A stretch of DNA of 64,000 nt from Buchnera aphidicola (Hyperomyzus lactucae) (GCF_005081705.1 NZ_CP034876.1:387863-451862), one strand, 5' to 3'. Positions 50,707 through 61,167 are shown, numbered from the stretch's first letter. Translations and numbers: made by a program. The notes: generated by a model from the letters alone, not told the origin.

Positions 50707-51447
50707 ATGAAAATACAAAAAAACATTATATTTATATTTATATTTACAATATTATTCTTTAATTTAACAGTACACTCTGAAACTTTAAATAAAAATGTTT
50801 TTATAGAGAAATACATTCTTTATAAAAAATCTAGAAAGGAACTAAGAGAAAAACGTTTTGATAATGCAATATATATATTGGAAAATATGAAAAAAAATAA
50901 CACAAATTATCTAGAAAATGACAGAATTCAAATTAATTTAATTTATGCTTATTATAAAAATTTAAATTTTAATTTGGCACAAAAAAATATAAAAGAATTT
51001 ATATATTTTTACCCAAATCATCCTAATATGGATTATGTCATATATATAAGATGTTTAATTAGTATGATTTTAGATAAAAACATATTTTTCAAATGTTTAC
51101 CTATAAGTTATCATAAAAACGATCCGCATTATGCAATTAATGCTTTTTTTCAATTAAAAAAATTTATTTATCAATATCCTAAAAGTTTTTATGTCATAAA
51201 CGCCAAAAGAAATTTGATATATTTAAAAAATCGTTTAGCAGAACATGATTTTGAAATTTTAAAATTTTATTTTTTACATAAACAATATATATCAGTTGTA
51301 AATAGAGGGGCGGAGATAATTAGAAAATATTCAGAAACACTAACTGCACGAAAAACTCTTATATACATGGAAAAATCTTTTTTTGCATTAAAAATATTTG
51401 ATACATCTAAAAAAATATCAGAAATAATTGCATTAAATAAAATTTAA
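50707..51447 (+). CDS. bamD: Outer-membrane assembly factor BamD, lacking a lipobox cysteine
   Basis: TPR protein of the BAM complex that hands outer-membrane proteins to BamA. The hydrophobic N-terminus (about residues 6-20) is followed by TVHSETLNK, with no cysteine, so the usual LAGC-type lipobox is absent. Family segments are clear: LIYAYYKNLNFNLAQ, FYPNHPNMDYVIYIRCL, HYAINAFFQLKKFIYQYP, LAEHDFEILKFY, VVNRGAEIIRKYSET. 246 residues against 245. Without lipidation it could be released by signal peptidase I or stay anchored by its signal. Divergent from rluD. Confidence 0.93.
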   Translation: MKIQKNIIFIFIFTILFFNLTVHSETLNKNVFIEKYILYKKSRKELREKRFDNAIYILENMKKNNTNYLENDRIQINLIYAYYKNLNFNLAQKNIKEFIYFYPNHPNMDYVIYIRCLISMILDKNIFFKCLPISYHKNDPHYAINAFFQLKKFIYQYPKSFYVINAKRNLIYLKNRLAEHDFEILKFYFLHKQYISVVNRGAEIIRKYSETLTARKTLIYMEKSFFALKIFDTSKKISEIIALNKI

Positions 51448-51608
51448 AAATACAAATTTAAATATTAAATACTTAATTATAAAAATAAATTATTTTATCA
51501 TACACAATATTTTTTATAAATATTTATAAAAATAAAATTATGTAATAATTTTATTTAAAAATATCTTATATAATTAAGATTTATTTTTAAAATTAAATAA
51601 GAATAATT

Positions 51609-54263
51609 ATGAAGAAAACAACAAATCAAATCCGCCAAGATTTTTTAAATTTTTTTAAAGAAAAAGGACATGTAATAATTCCAAGCAGTTCTTTAGTTCC
51701 ACATAATGATTCTACATTATTGTTTACTAATGCAGGAATGAATCAATTTAAAGAGGTTTTTTTAGGTCAACAAAAAAGATATTACCCCCGCATTGCTACT
51801 GTTCAAAGATGCTTAAGAACTGGTGGAAAACATAATGACTTAGAAAATGTAGGATATACCCCTAAACATCATACATTTTTTGAAATGCTTGGAAATTTTA
51901 GTTTTAATGATTACTTTAAAAAAGAAGCAATTGAATATGCTTGGGAATTATTAACATCAAAAAAATGGTTCAATATACCAAAAAATAAATTATGGATTTC
52001 AGTATACAAAGATGACAATGAAACATATAAAATATGGAATAATATTATTAATATACCTTCTGAACGTATTATTCAAGTAGGTAACAAAGATAATACTCAA
52101 TATAATTCAGAAAATTTTTGGCAAATGGGTGACAATGGTCCATGTGGTCCTTGTACTGAAATATTTTATGATTATGGAAATGGAACTATAGATAGTTCAA
52201 TAGATTTTTTAGAAAATAAAAATCATCGATTTATTGAAATTTGGAATATTGTTTTTATAGAATTTAACCGCATTTCAAAAACAAAAATCATTTCTTTACC
52301 AAATAAATCTATAGATACAGGTATGGGCTTAGAAAGAATATCTTCTGTTTTACAAAATGTTCGTTCTAATTATAATATTGATATATTTCAAGAATTAATA
52401 AAAACTATACTTTCATTTAGTACTACCAAAAATTTAAACCATGTTTCTTTAAAAGTTATAGCAGATCATATTAGATCTTGTTCATATATTATTGCAGATG
52501 ATATTTCTCCATCCAATGAACATAGAGGTTATGTTTTAAGAAGAATTATTAGAAGAGCATTAAGACATGGTCATAAAATTGGAATTCAAGAAAATTTTTT
52601 TTATAAACTAGTTCCTTGTGTAATTAAAGTTATGGGAACAAGTTCTGATATATTGATATCAAAAAAAGAAAAAATAGAACAAATATTAAAAACAGAAGAA
52701 ATGCAATTTTCTCAAACTCTTAATAATGGTCTTAAAATATTAAATCTTGAAATCAAAAAAGTACAAAATAATATGCTTCCTGGAAAAACTGTATTTTATC
52801 TTTATGACACTTTTGGTTTTCCAATTGATTTAACAGCAGATGTTTGTCGTGAAAAAAATATAAAAATAGACTACTCTGGTTATAAATTAGCTAAAGAAGA
52901 GCAAAAAAAAAGATCTAACATTAATGAAAAATTTTATAAAAATTATAATAATAATATCATTGTTAATGATACATGTACATTCCAAGGTTATAAAAAACAT
53001 ACAACAAAATCATTAGTAAGGTATATTTTTATAAAAAATAAATCTGTTTCACAAATTGTAGAAAATGAAACTGGAATAATTTTTCTTGATACAACATCAT
53101 TTTATGCGGAATCAGGTGGTCAAATAGGTGATATAGGTCAATTATACTATAAAAAATCATGTTTTATAGTAGAAGATACAAAAAAATACGGAAAAACAAT
53201 AGGACATATTGGAAAATTACTTTCAGGAAAAATTAAAATTAACGACTCTGTTTATAATAAAATTAATAAAGATTATAGACATTCTATTCAATTAAATCAT
53301 TCAGCAACACATTTATTACATTCAGCATTAAGAAAAATTTTAGGTCCAAATGTCTATCAAAAAGGATCTTTAGTAACTAATTCACATTTAAGATTTGATT
53401 TCTCTTATTCTACACCCATAACGATGTCTCAAATACAACGGATTGAACATATTGTTAATATCCAAATTCGCAATAATATTACTATTAAAATTCAAGAATT
53501 AACTTTAGAAGAGGCTAAAGCAAAAAAAGCAATGGCTTTATTTAATAATCAATATAATTCTATTGTTCGAGTTGTATGTATAAATGATTTTTCAATAGAA
53601 CTTTGTGGTGGAACACATACTAAGAAAACTGGAGATATTGGACTTTTTAAAATCATTTCTCAATCAAATATAGCATCAGGAATCAAAAGAATTGAAGCTG
53701 TTACTGGTAAAAAAGCTATAGATTATTTGCATATGCAAGATAACAATATACAAGATATATCTTTTATATTAGATTGTAATCATTCTAATATTAAAGAAAA
53801 AATACATAAACTTACAAAAAAAATAAAAATTTTAGAAAAAAAAATAACTGAATTACAACAACAAGAATATATATATTATATAAAAAAATTATTAAAAAAT
53901 ATTGAAAAAATAAAAGAAATAAAATTTTTGACACATATATTTTATAATTATGAACATAAATTATTAAGAACAATTGCGGACAAACTAATAGATGAACTAA
54001 ATCATGCAATTGTTATATTAATTAATATTGTTAATCAACGTTTTACTGTTGTAATTAGAATTGCAAAAAAATTAACTAATTGTATCAAAGCAACACAAAT
54101 TATAGATATCATTATGAATGAAACAAATGGAAAAGGAGGAGGAAAAAGAGAAATGGCTGAAGGAGGAGGAATTTATACAAAAAAATTGCCTATAATTTTA
54201 AATAATATTAAATCATGGATTAATATACAGTTAGAAAACAAGAAAAATAATAAATATTCTTAA
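51609..54263 (+). CDS. alaS: Alanyl-tRNA synthetase
   Basis: Class II synthetase recognising the G3-U70 pair of tRNA-Ala, with an editing domain against serine and glycine. Catalytic start TLLFTNAGMNQFK and motif 2 region RTGGKHNDLENVG; editing-site zinc ligands HSATH near residue 563 and CGGTH near 665. C-terminal C-Ala domain is present but reduced to weakly conserved Lys/Ile-rich sequence before GKGGGKREMAEGGG. 884 residues against 876. Upstream recA/recX of E. coli are not adjacent here. csrA follows, as in E. coli. Confidence 0.97.
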   Translation: MKKTTNQIRQDFLNFFKEKGHVIIPSSSLVPHNDSTLLFTNAGMNQFKEVFLGQQKRYYPRIATVQRCLRTGGKHNDLENVGYTPKHHTFFEMLGNFSFNDYFKKEAIEYAWELLTSKKWFNIPKNKLWISVYKDDNETYKIWNNIINIPSERIIQVGNKDNTQYNSENFWQMGDNGPCGPCTEIFYDYGNGTIDSSIDFLENKNHRFIEIWNIVFIEFNRISKTKIISLPNKSIDTGMGLERISSVLQNVRSNYNIDIFQELIKTILSFSTTKNLNHVSLKVIADHIRSCSYIIADDISPSNEHRGYVLRRIIRRALRHGHKIGIQENFFYKLVPCVIKVMGTSSDILISKKEKIEQILKTEEMQFSQTLNNGLKILNLEIKKVQNNMLPGKTVFYLYDTFGFPIDLTADVCREKNIKIDYSGYKLAKEEQKKRSNINEKFYKNYNNNIIVNDTCTFQGYKKHTTKSLVRYIFIKNKSVSQIVENETGIIFLDTTSFYAESGGQIGDIGQLYYKKSCFIVEDTKKYGKTIGHIGKLLSGKIKINDSVYNKINKDYRHSIQLNHSATHLLHSALRKILGPNVYQKGSLVTNSHLRFDFSYSTPITMSQIQRIEHIVNIQIRNNITIKIQELTLEEAKAKKAMALFNNQYNSIVRVVCINDFSIELCGGTHTKKTGDIGLFKIISQSNIASGIKRIEAVTGKKAIDYLHMQDNNIQDISFILDCNHSNIKEKIHKLTKKIKILEKKITELQQQEYIYYIKKLLKNIEKIKEIKFLTHIFYNYEHKLLRTIADKLIDELNHAIVILINIVNQRFTVVIRIAKKLTNCIKATQIIDIIMNETNGKGGGKREMAEGGGIYTKKLPIILNNIKSWINIQLENKKNNKYS

Positions 54264-54375
54264 TATATATGTATTAAATAGTAAAATTTATTATTTTACG
54301 AAATTCTTCAAAGTAGATGATTTATAATCAGCATATATTTTTAAAAATATAATAATATATTATTAAAAAATTTTA

Positions 54376-54456
54376 TGGTCTACGTTTAACCCTGTATGAT
54401 TGATAACACTAGGAACTAGAGAGATCAAACTCTTGTAATATTTCAAGGAGCACAGA
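54376..54456 (+). promoter_or_regulatory. Conserved csrA leader with AAGGAG site
   Basis: The 40 bases before csrA closely resemble the E. coli csrA leader: GAGAGA, AACTCTT, then TTTCAAGGAGCACAGA before the ATG. AGAG and CTCT can form a small stem just before the AAGGAG (54445-54450), whose GGA is the CsrA recognition core, so translational autoregulation may persist. TATGAT at 54395-54400 is a possible -10. Comparison is from memory of the E. coli sequence. Confidence 0.55.
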
Positions 54457-54642
54457 ATGCTTATTCTAACTCGTCGAGTTGGCGAAACGTTAATAATTGG
54501 CGACGAGATAACTGTAACAGTACTAGGAGTTAAAGGTAACCAAGTTCGTATTGGTGTAAATGCCCCTAAAGAAGTTTCGGTACATCGTGAAGAAATATAT
54601 CAACGTATTCAAGCTGAAAAAAAACAAAAAAAAAGTTGCTGA
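54457..54642 (+). CDS. csrA: Carbon storage regulator CsrA
   Basis: Dimeric RNA-binding translational regulator that blocks or stabilises mRNAs at GGA motifs. [17 protein letters not shown] and [25 protein letters not shown] match E. coli almost exactly; RNA-contacting L4, R6, R7 and R44 are kept. 61 residues, the same. Between alaS and tRNA-Ser, the E. coli order, followed by a terminator. Small RNAs csrB/csrC are not in this window. Confidence 0.97.
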
Positions 54643-54647
54643 ACAAT

Positions 54648-54686
54648 ACTGCGTCTTACTAATCTTGAGTAAGATGCAGTTTTTTA
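54648..54686 (+). terminator. Terminator after csrA
   Basis: ACTGC-G-TCTTACT (54648-54660) pairs with AGTAAGA-T-GCAGT (54668-54680) through twelve pairs and one G-T wobble, with a seven-base loop, followed by six Ts. Classic rho-independent terminator. Confidence 0.88.
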
Positions 54687-54744
54687 TATTTAATATTTAC
54701 TATAAAATTAAAACAATAAACCTACGAATATGTATAAAATGTAT

Positions 54745-54772
54745 TTGACTTATATAAAAAAAAAAGTAAAAT
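54745..54772 (+). promoter_or_regulatory. Probable promoter of tRNA-Ser and tRNA-Arg
   Basis: TTGACT at 54745-54750 and TAAAAT at 54767-54772 are spaced 16 bases, each one mismatch from consensus, and lie 32 bases before the tRNA-Ser gene and after the csrA terminator. Confidence 0.55.
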
Positions 54773-54804
54773 AAAAATAGAAAAAACTAAAAAAATTATA
54801 GTTA

Positions 54805-54897
54805 GGTGAGATGGCCGAGAGGATTAAGGCGCTCCCCTGCTAAGGGAGTATGTAGAAATTATCTGCATCGAGGGTTCGAATCCCTCTCTCACCGCCA
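54805..54897 (+). tRNA. serV: tRNA-Ser (anticodon GCU)
   Basis: Type II tRNA with a long variable arm. Acceptor stem GGTGAGA/TCTCACC, discriminator G, CCA encoded. The anticodon stem CTCCC/GGGAG closes CTGCTAA, giving GCU, reading AGC and AGU. T-arm GAGGGTTCGAATCCCTC intact. Same place (after csrA, before tRNA-Arg) as serV in E. coli. Confidence 0.96.
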
Positions 54898-54916
54898 CCA
54901 ATTAATTTTCAATATT

Positions 54917-54990
54917 GCATCCGTAGCTCAGTTGGATAGAGTACTCGGCTACGAACCGAGCGGTCGGAGGTTCGAATCCTTCCGGATGCA
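54917..54990 (+). tRNA. argV: tRNA-Arg (anticodon ACG)
   Basis: Acceptor stem GCATCCG/CGGATGC with discriminator A; anticodon stem CTCGG/CCGAG around CTACGAA gives ACG, whose A34 is converted to inosine by TadA to read CGN. CCA is not encoded. Lies 19 bases after tRNA-Ser; E. coli has several argV-type copies here, one remains. Likely cotranscribed with tRNA-Ser. Confidence 0.96.
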
Positions 54991-55106
54991 AAATAAATCA
55001 TTAATAATCAATACATCTCTGAATTAAAAATACATAAAAAATTAAAATATGTAATATGTTCAAAATTCATAAAAGATAATTAAATATTTTAAATCAGGAG
55101 AAAAAA

Positions 55107-56660
55107 TTGATACAAGATATCTCGAAAAAAATTGCTTTTTTAAAAGCAAACCCAAAAATTTTAAAAAGTATTTTTCGAGGAATTGAACGTGAAACCTTAA
55201 GAATTGAAAAAAATGGAAGTTTTTCTAAAAAAATGCACCCATACTTAATCGGTTCACCTTTAACACACAGATGGATCACTACAGATTTTTCTGAAAATTT
55301 GTTAGAATTTATTACACCTACTAGTAATAATATAGATTATCTATTATCTTTTTTAAAAGATCTCCACTGTTTTACAGCTTTAAAGACAAAAAATGAACTC
55401 ATGTGGCCCTTCAGTATACCTTACTTTTATGAAAGTAAAACAAATATTCCAATTGCTCAATACGGTAATTCTAATCTTGGAAAAATGAAAACCATTTATC
55501 GAATAGGTCTAAAAAATCGCTATGGTGATCTTCCAAATACTATTTCAGGTGTACATTACAATTTTTCATTACCCGTAATTTTTTGGGATCATTGGAAGAA
55601 AACAACAAATAAAAAGAATAATACTGACTATGTTTCAGCATGCTATTTAAATTTAATGAGAAATTATTATCGATTCGGTTGGATCATTCCGTACTTATTT
55701 GGAGCTTCTCCAGCAATATCCCCATCTTTTTTAAAAAATAAAAAAACAAAATATCTATTCAAAAAAAACAAAGAAAATATATTGTATTTGCCATGGTCTA
55801 CTTCATTAAGACTCAGCGATATTGGATATACTAATGTTAATAGTATAGATTTAAATATTATGTTTAATGATTTAAACTCATATATTAAATCATTAAAAAA
55901 AGCTATAGAAACACCATCAAAACAATTTATTAATATAGGATTAAAAGATATAAATGGTAATTTTAAACAATTAAATACCAATATTCTACAAATGGAAAAT
56001 GAACTTTATATACAAATCAGGCCTAAAAGAAAAACGAATAATGGCGAATCACTAATAGAAGCTCTAAAAAATAGAGGAATTGAATATGTAGAAATACGTT
56101 CTTTAGATATTAATCCATTTTCACCTATAGGTATAAGCAAAAAACAAATACTTTTTTTAGATCTATTCTTGATTTGGTGTGCTCTAATTGACTTGCCTCA
56201 AATTGATACAATGGATTTTTCATTAACAAATAAAAATTGGGAAACAATAATTTTTGAAGGAAGAAAACCTAATCAAGAAATTTATATTAATAATAAATAT
56301 GAGAAAAAAACATTAATAGAAGTAAGCAAAATAATATTTAAAGATTTAGATCAAATTGCTTCAATACTTGATTATAACGAAGATAATGTTTTATATCAAA
56401 AAACATGCCATGAAATGAAATTATTTTTTCAAGATCCAGATCTAACTTATTCTGCTCAATTCTTAAAATTTTTAATTAGATCAGGTATCAAAAAAACGGG
56501 ATTATATTTAGCTAATAAATATCATAAAAAATTTATTGATAAAAATTATTTAAATATAAATCAAAATATTTTAGAAAAAGAAACTATTCGCTCTCATCAA
56601 AAAACAAAGAAAATAGAAGAATCGGATATGCTATCTTTTGAACAATATATAAAAAAGTAA
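55107..56660 (+). CDS. gshA: Glutamate-cysteine ligase
   Basis: First step of glutathione synthesis: glutamate plus cysteine plus ATP gives gamma-glutamylcysteine. Family signatures include [10 protein letters not shown] near residue 24, [44 protein letters not shown] and [10 protein letters not shown]. 517 residues against 518. The start is TTG with AGGAG seven bases before; E. coli gshA also starts with TTG, so this weak start is conserved. Follows the tRNAs and ends facing metK. Confidence 0.96.
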   Translation: MIQDISKKIAFLKANPKILKSIFRGIERETLRIEKNGSFSKKMHPYLIGSPLTHRWITTDFSENLLEFITPTSNNIDYLLSFLKDLHCFTALKTKNELMWPFSIPYFYESKTNIPIAQYGNSNLGKMKTIYRIGLKNRYGDLPNTISGVHYNFSLPVIFWDHWKKTTNKKNNTDYVSACYLNLMRNYYRFGWIIPYLFGASPAISPSFLKNKKTKYLFKKNKENILYLPWSTSLRLSDIGYTNVNSIDLNIMFNDLNSYIKSLKKAIETPSKQFINIGLKDINGNFKQLNTNILQMENELYIQIRPKRKTNNGESLIEALKNRGIEYVEIRSLDINPFSPIGISKKQILFLDLFLIWCALIDLPQIDTMDFSLTNKNWETIIFEGRKPNQEIYINNKYEKKTLIEVSKIIFKDLDQIASILDYNEDNVLYQKTCHEMKLFFQDPDLTYSAQFLKFLIRSGIKKTGLYLANKYHKKFIDKNYLNINQNILEKETIRSHQKTKKIEESDMLSFEQYIKK

Positions 56661-56666
56661 AAATTC

Positions 56667-56688
56667 TCCCATGCTAGTAAACATGGGA
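56667..56688. terminator. Stem-loop between convergent gshA and metK
   Basis: TCCCATG (56667-56673) and CATGGGA (56682-56688) form a perfect seven-pair stem with an eight-base loop, a few bases after the gshA stop. No long U-run follows, so it may act as a weak terminator or 3' end stabiliser. Confidence 0.55.
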
Positions 56689-56793
56689 CAGATACACAAT
56701 CAATATATTTATTCATATTCAAAAACACTTATCTATTTTAAAATATTTTCTTACAGCATATAGTCTTTAAAATCTCAAACTATTAGAATATTT

Positions 56794-57933
56794 TTATTGA
56801 GATAATTCGTCTATTTTATCCACTTGTTCCCATGGAAATTCTTCTCTACCAAAATGTCCATAAGCAGCTGTTTTAAGATAAATAGGTTGAAGTAGATTTA
56901 GCATATTAATCAATCCATATGGACGCAAATCAAAAATATTACGAACTAAACTAATCAGAGCGCTATTACTTATTCTTCCAGTTCTAAAAGTATCGATCAT
57001 GATAGAAGTTGGTTCTGCAATTCCGATCGCATAAGACAGTTGAATTTCACAACGATCAGCCAAACCAGCAGCAACAATATTTTTAGCTACATATCTAGCT
57101 GCATATGCTGCAGAACGGTCTACTTTTGAAGGATCTTTTCCTGAAAAAGCACCACCTCCATGTCTAGACATACCACCGTAAGTATCAACAATAATTTTCC
57201 GCCCTGTTAAACCGCAATCCCCCATAGGACCCCCTATAACAAATCTACCTGTAGGATTAATAAAAAATTTTGTATTTTTTGTTAACCATTTACTTGGTAG
57301 TACTGGTTTGATAATTTCTTCCATAATTGCTTCTTTTAAAATATTTTGAGTAATATTTTCTCGATGCTGTGTGGAAAAAACTACAGTATCTATTTCTATT
57401 ATATTTCCGTTTCTATATTTAAATGTGACCTGACTTTTAGCATCAGGTCTAAGCCAAGGTAAAATATTTTTCTTTCTTAATTCAGATTGTTTTTTCATCA
57501 AAAGATGAGCATAAGTAATAGGTGCTGGCATTAATACTTTAGTTTCATTAGTAGCGTAACCAAATATTATTCCTTGATCTCCAGCTCCTTGTTCTAGAGG
57601 GTTGATCCGATCTACACCTTGATTAATATCTAATGATTGCTTTCCAATTGCACTTAATACTGCACATGAATTAGCATCAAATCCTGCATCTGAATCAATA
57701 TAACCTATATTATTGATAGTATTACGAGTAATTTCCTCAACATCGACCCATGCAGTTGTTGTGATTTCTCCACCAATCAAAACCATGCCTGTTTTAACAT
57801 AAGTTTCACAAGCAACACGTGCTTTAAGATCTTGTTTTAATATCTCATCAAGTAGAGCATCAGAAATTTGATCAGCAATTTTATCTGGATGACCTTCTGA
57901 AACTGATTCAGATGTAAAAAGATATTCAGTCAT
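56794..57933 (-). CDS. metK: S-adenosylmethionine synthetase
   Basis: Makes SAM from methionine and ATP, supplying all the methyltransferases in the window. N-terminal [19 protein letters not shown] with the catalytic His, [16 protein letters not shown], and the phosphate-binding [19 protein letters not shown] loop are intact. 379 residues against 384. Convergent with gshA and divergent from endA. No metJ-type operator is evident. Confidence 0.97.
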   Translation of the reverse strand: MTEYLFTSESVSEGHPDKIADQISDALLDEILKQDLKARVACETYVKTGMVLIGGEITTTAWVDVEEITRNTINNIGYIDSDAGFDANSCAVLSAIGKQSLDINQGVDRINPLEQGAGDQGIIFGYATNETKVLMPAPITYAHLLMKKQSELRKKNILPWLRPDAKSQVTFKYRNGNIIEIDTVVFSTQHRENITQNILKEAIMEEIIKPVLPSKWLTKNTKFFINPTGRFVIGGPMGDCGLTGRKIIVDTYGGMSRHGGGAFSGKDPSKVDRSAAYAARYVAKNIVAAGLADRCEIQLSYAIGIAEPTSIMIDTFRTGRISNSALISLVRNIFDLRPYGLINMLNLLQPIYLKTAAYGHFGREEFPWEQVDKIDELSQ

Positions 57934-58121
57934 GTTTTATCTGCCTTATTTAAAAAAAATTATCTTTATATCTGTAATATATAAAAAATTATAATTTAAT
58001 ATTTATTGTGAATATATAAAATATAGTATATTTTTAATATTAAGAAAAAAGATATATTTTTATGTTAAAAAACAAAAATATATCATAGAAAAACTTGTAT
58101 TTTAAAATAGATAAAATAAAA

Positions 58122-58834
58122 ATGATAAAAATAATATTTATTGTTATAATTAGTATATTTTTTTTTTATCCTCAAATAAAAAAAATAATTTCCGAAAAAA
58201 TACTATACACAATTTCTATCAAGCAAAACTCGTAGCAATTAAAATTCACAAAAATGCTCCTGGTTCATTTTATTGTGGATGTAAAATTATTTGGAAGCAA
58301 AAAAAAGGAATCCCTAATTTATTTTCATGTGGGTATAAAATTAGAAAAGATAAAAATCGTGCTACAAGAATTGAATGGGAACATGTAGTACCAGCATGGC
58401 AGTTTGGTCATCAAAAAAAATGTTGGAAAAAAGGAGGGCGTAAAAAATGTGTTAAAGATCGTATATATAAAAATATTGAATCTGATCTTCACAATTTACA
58501 ACCTGCTATTGGAGAAATAAATGGAGACCGTTCTAATTTTATGTATAGTCAATTAAATAATAAGGTTTCATCATACGGACAATGTAATATGAAAATAGAT
58601 TTTAAGAAAAAACTAGTAGAGCCACCTGAAAGAGCTCGAGGTGCCATAGCTAGAACTTATTTTTATATGAGTGAAAAATATCATATTGTTTTATCTAGAG
58701 AACAAAATACATTATTTAAAATATGGGATAAAATTTTTCCTGTCACTAACTGGGAATGTGAAAGAGAAAAATTGATATTTAATGTACAAGGTCATCATAA
58801 TAATTACGTTTATAAAAAGTGCAACAAAAAATAA
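58122..58834 (+). pseudogene. endA: Endonuclease I, frameshifted in its signal peptide at a T10 tract
   Basis: Periplasmic DNA-specific endonuclease. An ATG at 58122 begins a signal-peptide-like [15 protein letters not shown], then a T10 run (58158-58167) puts it out of phase and it stops at TAG 58233. The rest of EndA continues in another frame open from 58154 to 58834 without stops: [25 protein letters not shown], the active-site region [35 protein letters not shown] and [13 protein letters not shown]. One extra T would give 237 residues against 235 in E. coli. The mature part looks under selection, so this is a fresh break, a slippage-rescued gene, or a homopolymer sequencing error. rsmE starts four bases later. 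Confidence 0.85.
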
Positions 58835-58838
58835 AAAT

Positions 58839-59582
58839 ATGAAAAAAAATATCAGACGTATTTATATTAAAGATAACTTTGTTGTTAATAAAGTTTTTTG
58901 TTTATCAAAAGATAATACGCATTATATTAGAAAAGTTTTAAGAATGAAAGTACAAGATATATTAGAAATATTTAACAATACTAACTATATTTTTCTTGCT
59001 GAGATTATATTTATTTCTAAAGAAAAAATTAAACTTAAAATATTCCATTGTGAATTTAAAAACGTCGAATCTCCTCTTCATATTCATTTAGGACAAGTTA
59101 TCTCTAAAAATGATAAAATGGACTTTACCATTCAAAAATCAGTTGAAATGGGCGTAAATATTATTACTCCGTTGTTTTCTGAAAATTGTAATATTAAAAA
59201 AAAAAATATAAACTTTTTTAATAAGATAAAGCGTTGGGAAAAAATAGCTCTTTCTGCATGTCAACAATGCAATCGCAATATTCTCCCTAAAATCAAAAAC
59301 CCTCAAGATGTTTTTTCATGGTGTCAAAAAAAAAACAAAAATGATATTAGAATTATCTTAGATCCAAAATCAATATTAACATTAAATGAATTACCAAAAT
59401 CTATACAGCGTATTCAAATACTAATTGGATCTGAAGGAGGTTTTTCAGAAAAAGAAATTCAAAAAATTATTCAATATGAATTTATTGCTATTAAATTCGG
59501 ACCTAGAATTTTAAGAACAGAAACGGCTTCTGTTGCAGTAATTAGTGCATTGCAAATGAAATTCGGTGATTTATTAAAATAA
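58839..59582 (+). CDS. rsmE: 16S rRNA (uracil-1498-N3) methyltransferase
   Basis: Methylates U1498 of 16S rRNA at the decoding centre. PUA-like N-terminal domain (RRIYIKDN, HYIRKVLRMK), then a SPOUT domain with HLGQVISKNDKMDFTIQKSVEMG, LIGSEGGFSEKEI and GPRILRTETASVAVISAL forming the knot. Start at ATG 58839 aligns with E. coli; the frame opens earlier inside endA. About 247 residues against 243. An A11 run lies in frame at 59196-59206. Directly behind endA, as in E. coli. Confidence 0.95.
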   Translation: MKKNIRRIYIKDNFVVNKVFCLSKDNTHYIRKVLRMKVQDILEIFNNTNYIFLAEIIFISKEKIKLKIFHCEFKNVESPLHIHLGQVISKNDKMDFTIQKSVEMGVNIITPLFSENCNIKKKNINFFNKIKRWEKIALSACQQCNRNILPKIKNPQDVFSWCQKKNKNDIRIILDPKSILTLNELPKSIQRIQILIGSEGGFSEKEIQKIIQYEFIAIKFGPRILRTETASVAVISALQMKFGDLLK

Positions 59583-59613
59583 TACATATCTTTAATATTT
59601 TATTAGTCTTTTT

Positions 59614-60204
59614 TTAAAAAATCCATATTTTGTTTGGCGTTAAAACAATAGGTAAAGACACATCCCAATACTGTTTAGGTAAATTATCAACTAATTGAAA
59701 ATTATAAGCAAAACCCATGGGGATAAAATTTTTTGTTTGCCAGTTTGCTAAAAAAGAATCATAAAAACCCCCGCCCATTCCTAATCTAGAACCGGTTTTA
59801 TCAAAAGCAACTAATGGTACTATTATTACATCTAAATCACATATTGGAATAATATCTTTAGATTTAAAAAATGGTTCTAATATTTTATATTTATTTCTAT
59901 ATAAGATGGAATTGGAAAAAAAACGAACAAATAACATTTTTTTTTTATTGAAAGAATGTATTACAGGAAGAAAAACTTTTTTTTTATTTTTCCATAAATT
60001 TAAAATTAAAGGATAGGTATTAATTTCTCCATCAAATGGCAAAAAAAGAGCTATTTTTGTAGAATTATAAAACAAACTAAAATTACAAGACGTTATGAAA
60101 ATTTTTATAGATTCATTATATCTTTGTAAAGTAGTTAAGGATTTACGTAAAATACGCATATCTCTACGAATATTCTCTCTTTTTTTAAGGGTTTTTTTAA
60201 GCAT
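59614..60204 (-). CDS. ygfA: 5-formyltetrahydrofolate cyclo-ligase
   Basis: Converts 5-formyl-THF to 5,10-methenyl-THF, recycling folate that otherwise inhibits one-carbon enzymes. The family mark LGMGGGFYD is near residue 145, with [13 protein letters not shown] earlier and [13 protein letters not shown]. 196 residues against 182. Very diverged N-terminus rich in Lys and Arg. It starts ten bases after rpiA, so they form a unit; in E. coli zapA and 6S RNA lie next to ygfA, and neither is seen here. Confidence 0.93.
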   Translation of the reverse strand: MLKKTLKKRENIRRDMRILRKSLTTLQRYNESIKIFITSCNFSLFYNSTKIALFLPFDGEINTYPLILNLWKNKKKVFLPVIHSFNKKKMLFVRFFSNSILYRNKYKILEPFFKSKDIIPICDLDVIIVPLVAFDKTGSRLGMGGGFYDSFLANWQTKNFIPMGFAYNFQLVDNLPKQYWDVSLPIVLTPNKIWIF

Positions 60205-60214
60205 AAATTATATG

Positions 60215-60877
60215 TTATTGTTTTTTAATAGTTTTTATTCCTTGCTGTGTACCAATTAAAACAATATCAGCACTTCTAGAAGCAAATAAACCTACTGTAA
60301 CAACTCCCGGTAATGAATTAATTTTTTTTTCCATTGATAAAGGATCTGTGATAAACATATCATATACGTCTATAATGATATTACCATTATCTGTAATAAC
60401 ATTTTTTCGATATTTTGGATTACCTCCCATTTTTATTATTTCTTTTGAAACATAAGAAAGAGCCATGGGAATAATTTCAATTGGCAGCGGAAAATTTCCT
60501 AAAACATTTACTATTTTGGATTTATCTACAATACAAATAAATTGCTTTGCCATTGCAGCAATAATTTTTTCTCTTGTTAAAGCGGCCCCTCCGCCTTTTA
60601 TCATTTGCATATGATTATTGATTTCATCTGCACTATCAATATAAATAGTTAGCGAACTAAAATTTTTTAAATTAAATACTTCTATTCCTTGTTTTTGTAA
60701 TAATAGAGTAGAAGAATTAGAACTAGATACTGCCCCGTATATTAAATCTTTTTTTGTACTTAACGCTTCAATAAAGTAACAAATAGTAGTACCTGTTCCT
60801 ACTCCAATAATAGTACCAGGATAAATATAATCTAGTGCAGCCCATGCTGCTTGTTTTTTAAATTTATTTAAATTCAT
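60215..60877 (-). CDS. rpiA: Ribose-5-phosphate isomerase A
   Basis: Interconverts ribulose-5-phosphate and ribose-5-phosphate in the pentose phosphate pathway, feeding PRPP for nucleotides, NAD and histidine. [15 protein letters not shown] near residue 21, IDSADEIN with the catalytic aspartates, and [11 protein letters not shown] with the catalytic glutamate are intact. 220 residues against 219. Upstream of ygfA and divergent from the tRNA/glnS region. Confidence 0.96.
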   Translation of the reverse strand: MNLNKFKKQAAWAALDYIYPGTIIGVGTGTTICYFIEALSTKKDLIYGAVSSSNSSTLLLQKQGIEVFNLKNFSSLTIYIDSADEINNHMQMIKGGGAALTREKIIAAMAKQFICIVDKSKIVNVLGNFPLPIEIIPMALSYVSKEIIKMGGNPKYRKNVITDNGNIIIDVYDMFITDPLSMEKKINSLPGVVTVGLFASRSADIVLIGTQQGIKTIKKQ

Positions 60878-61057
60878 AATATAAAAAAACCTATTTTATT
60901 TTAAATAAAAATTCTAAAATAAAAAAAAGAATAGATTTTTGATCAGATTCAATTAAAATATAATATGAAATTAATAGTTTCACATAATAAGTTTGCATTC
61001 TTTATTGAAATATTATTTATATCGAGAAGTTAAAAAGTAAAAGATAGTCTTTAAGAG

Positions 61058-61132
61058 TGGCTGGGGTACCTGGATTCGAACCAGGGATGCCGGTATCAAA
61101 AACCGGTGCCTTAACCACTTGGCTATACCCCA
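61058..61132 (-). tRNA. tRNA-Gln (anticodon UUG)
   Basis: Acceptor stem TGGGGTA/TACCCCA, discriminator G, CCA encoded. The anticodon stem CCGGT/ACCGG surrounds TTTTGAT, giving UUG, reading CAA and CAG. Third in a Met-Leu-Gln cluster that matches E. coli metT-leuW-glnU order. glnS, its synthetase, lies nearby on the other strand. Confidence 0.96.
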
Positions 61133-61167
61133 TAATTATATTCTAGTAAAAAGTGTTTCGTGTATAA

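Noticed and set aside
54806-55027. 73-codon frame across the tRNA-Ser and tRNA-Arg genes
   Set aside because: It is a chance open frame through two clear tRNA genes.
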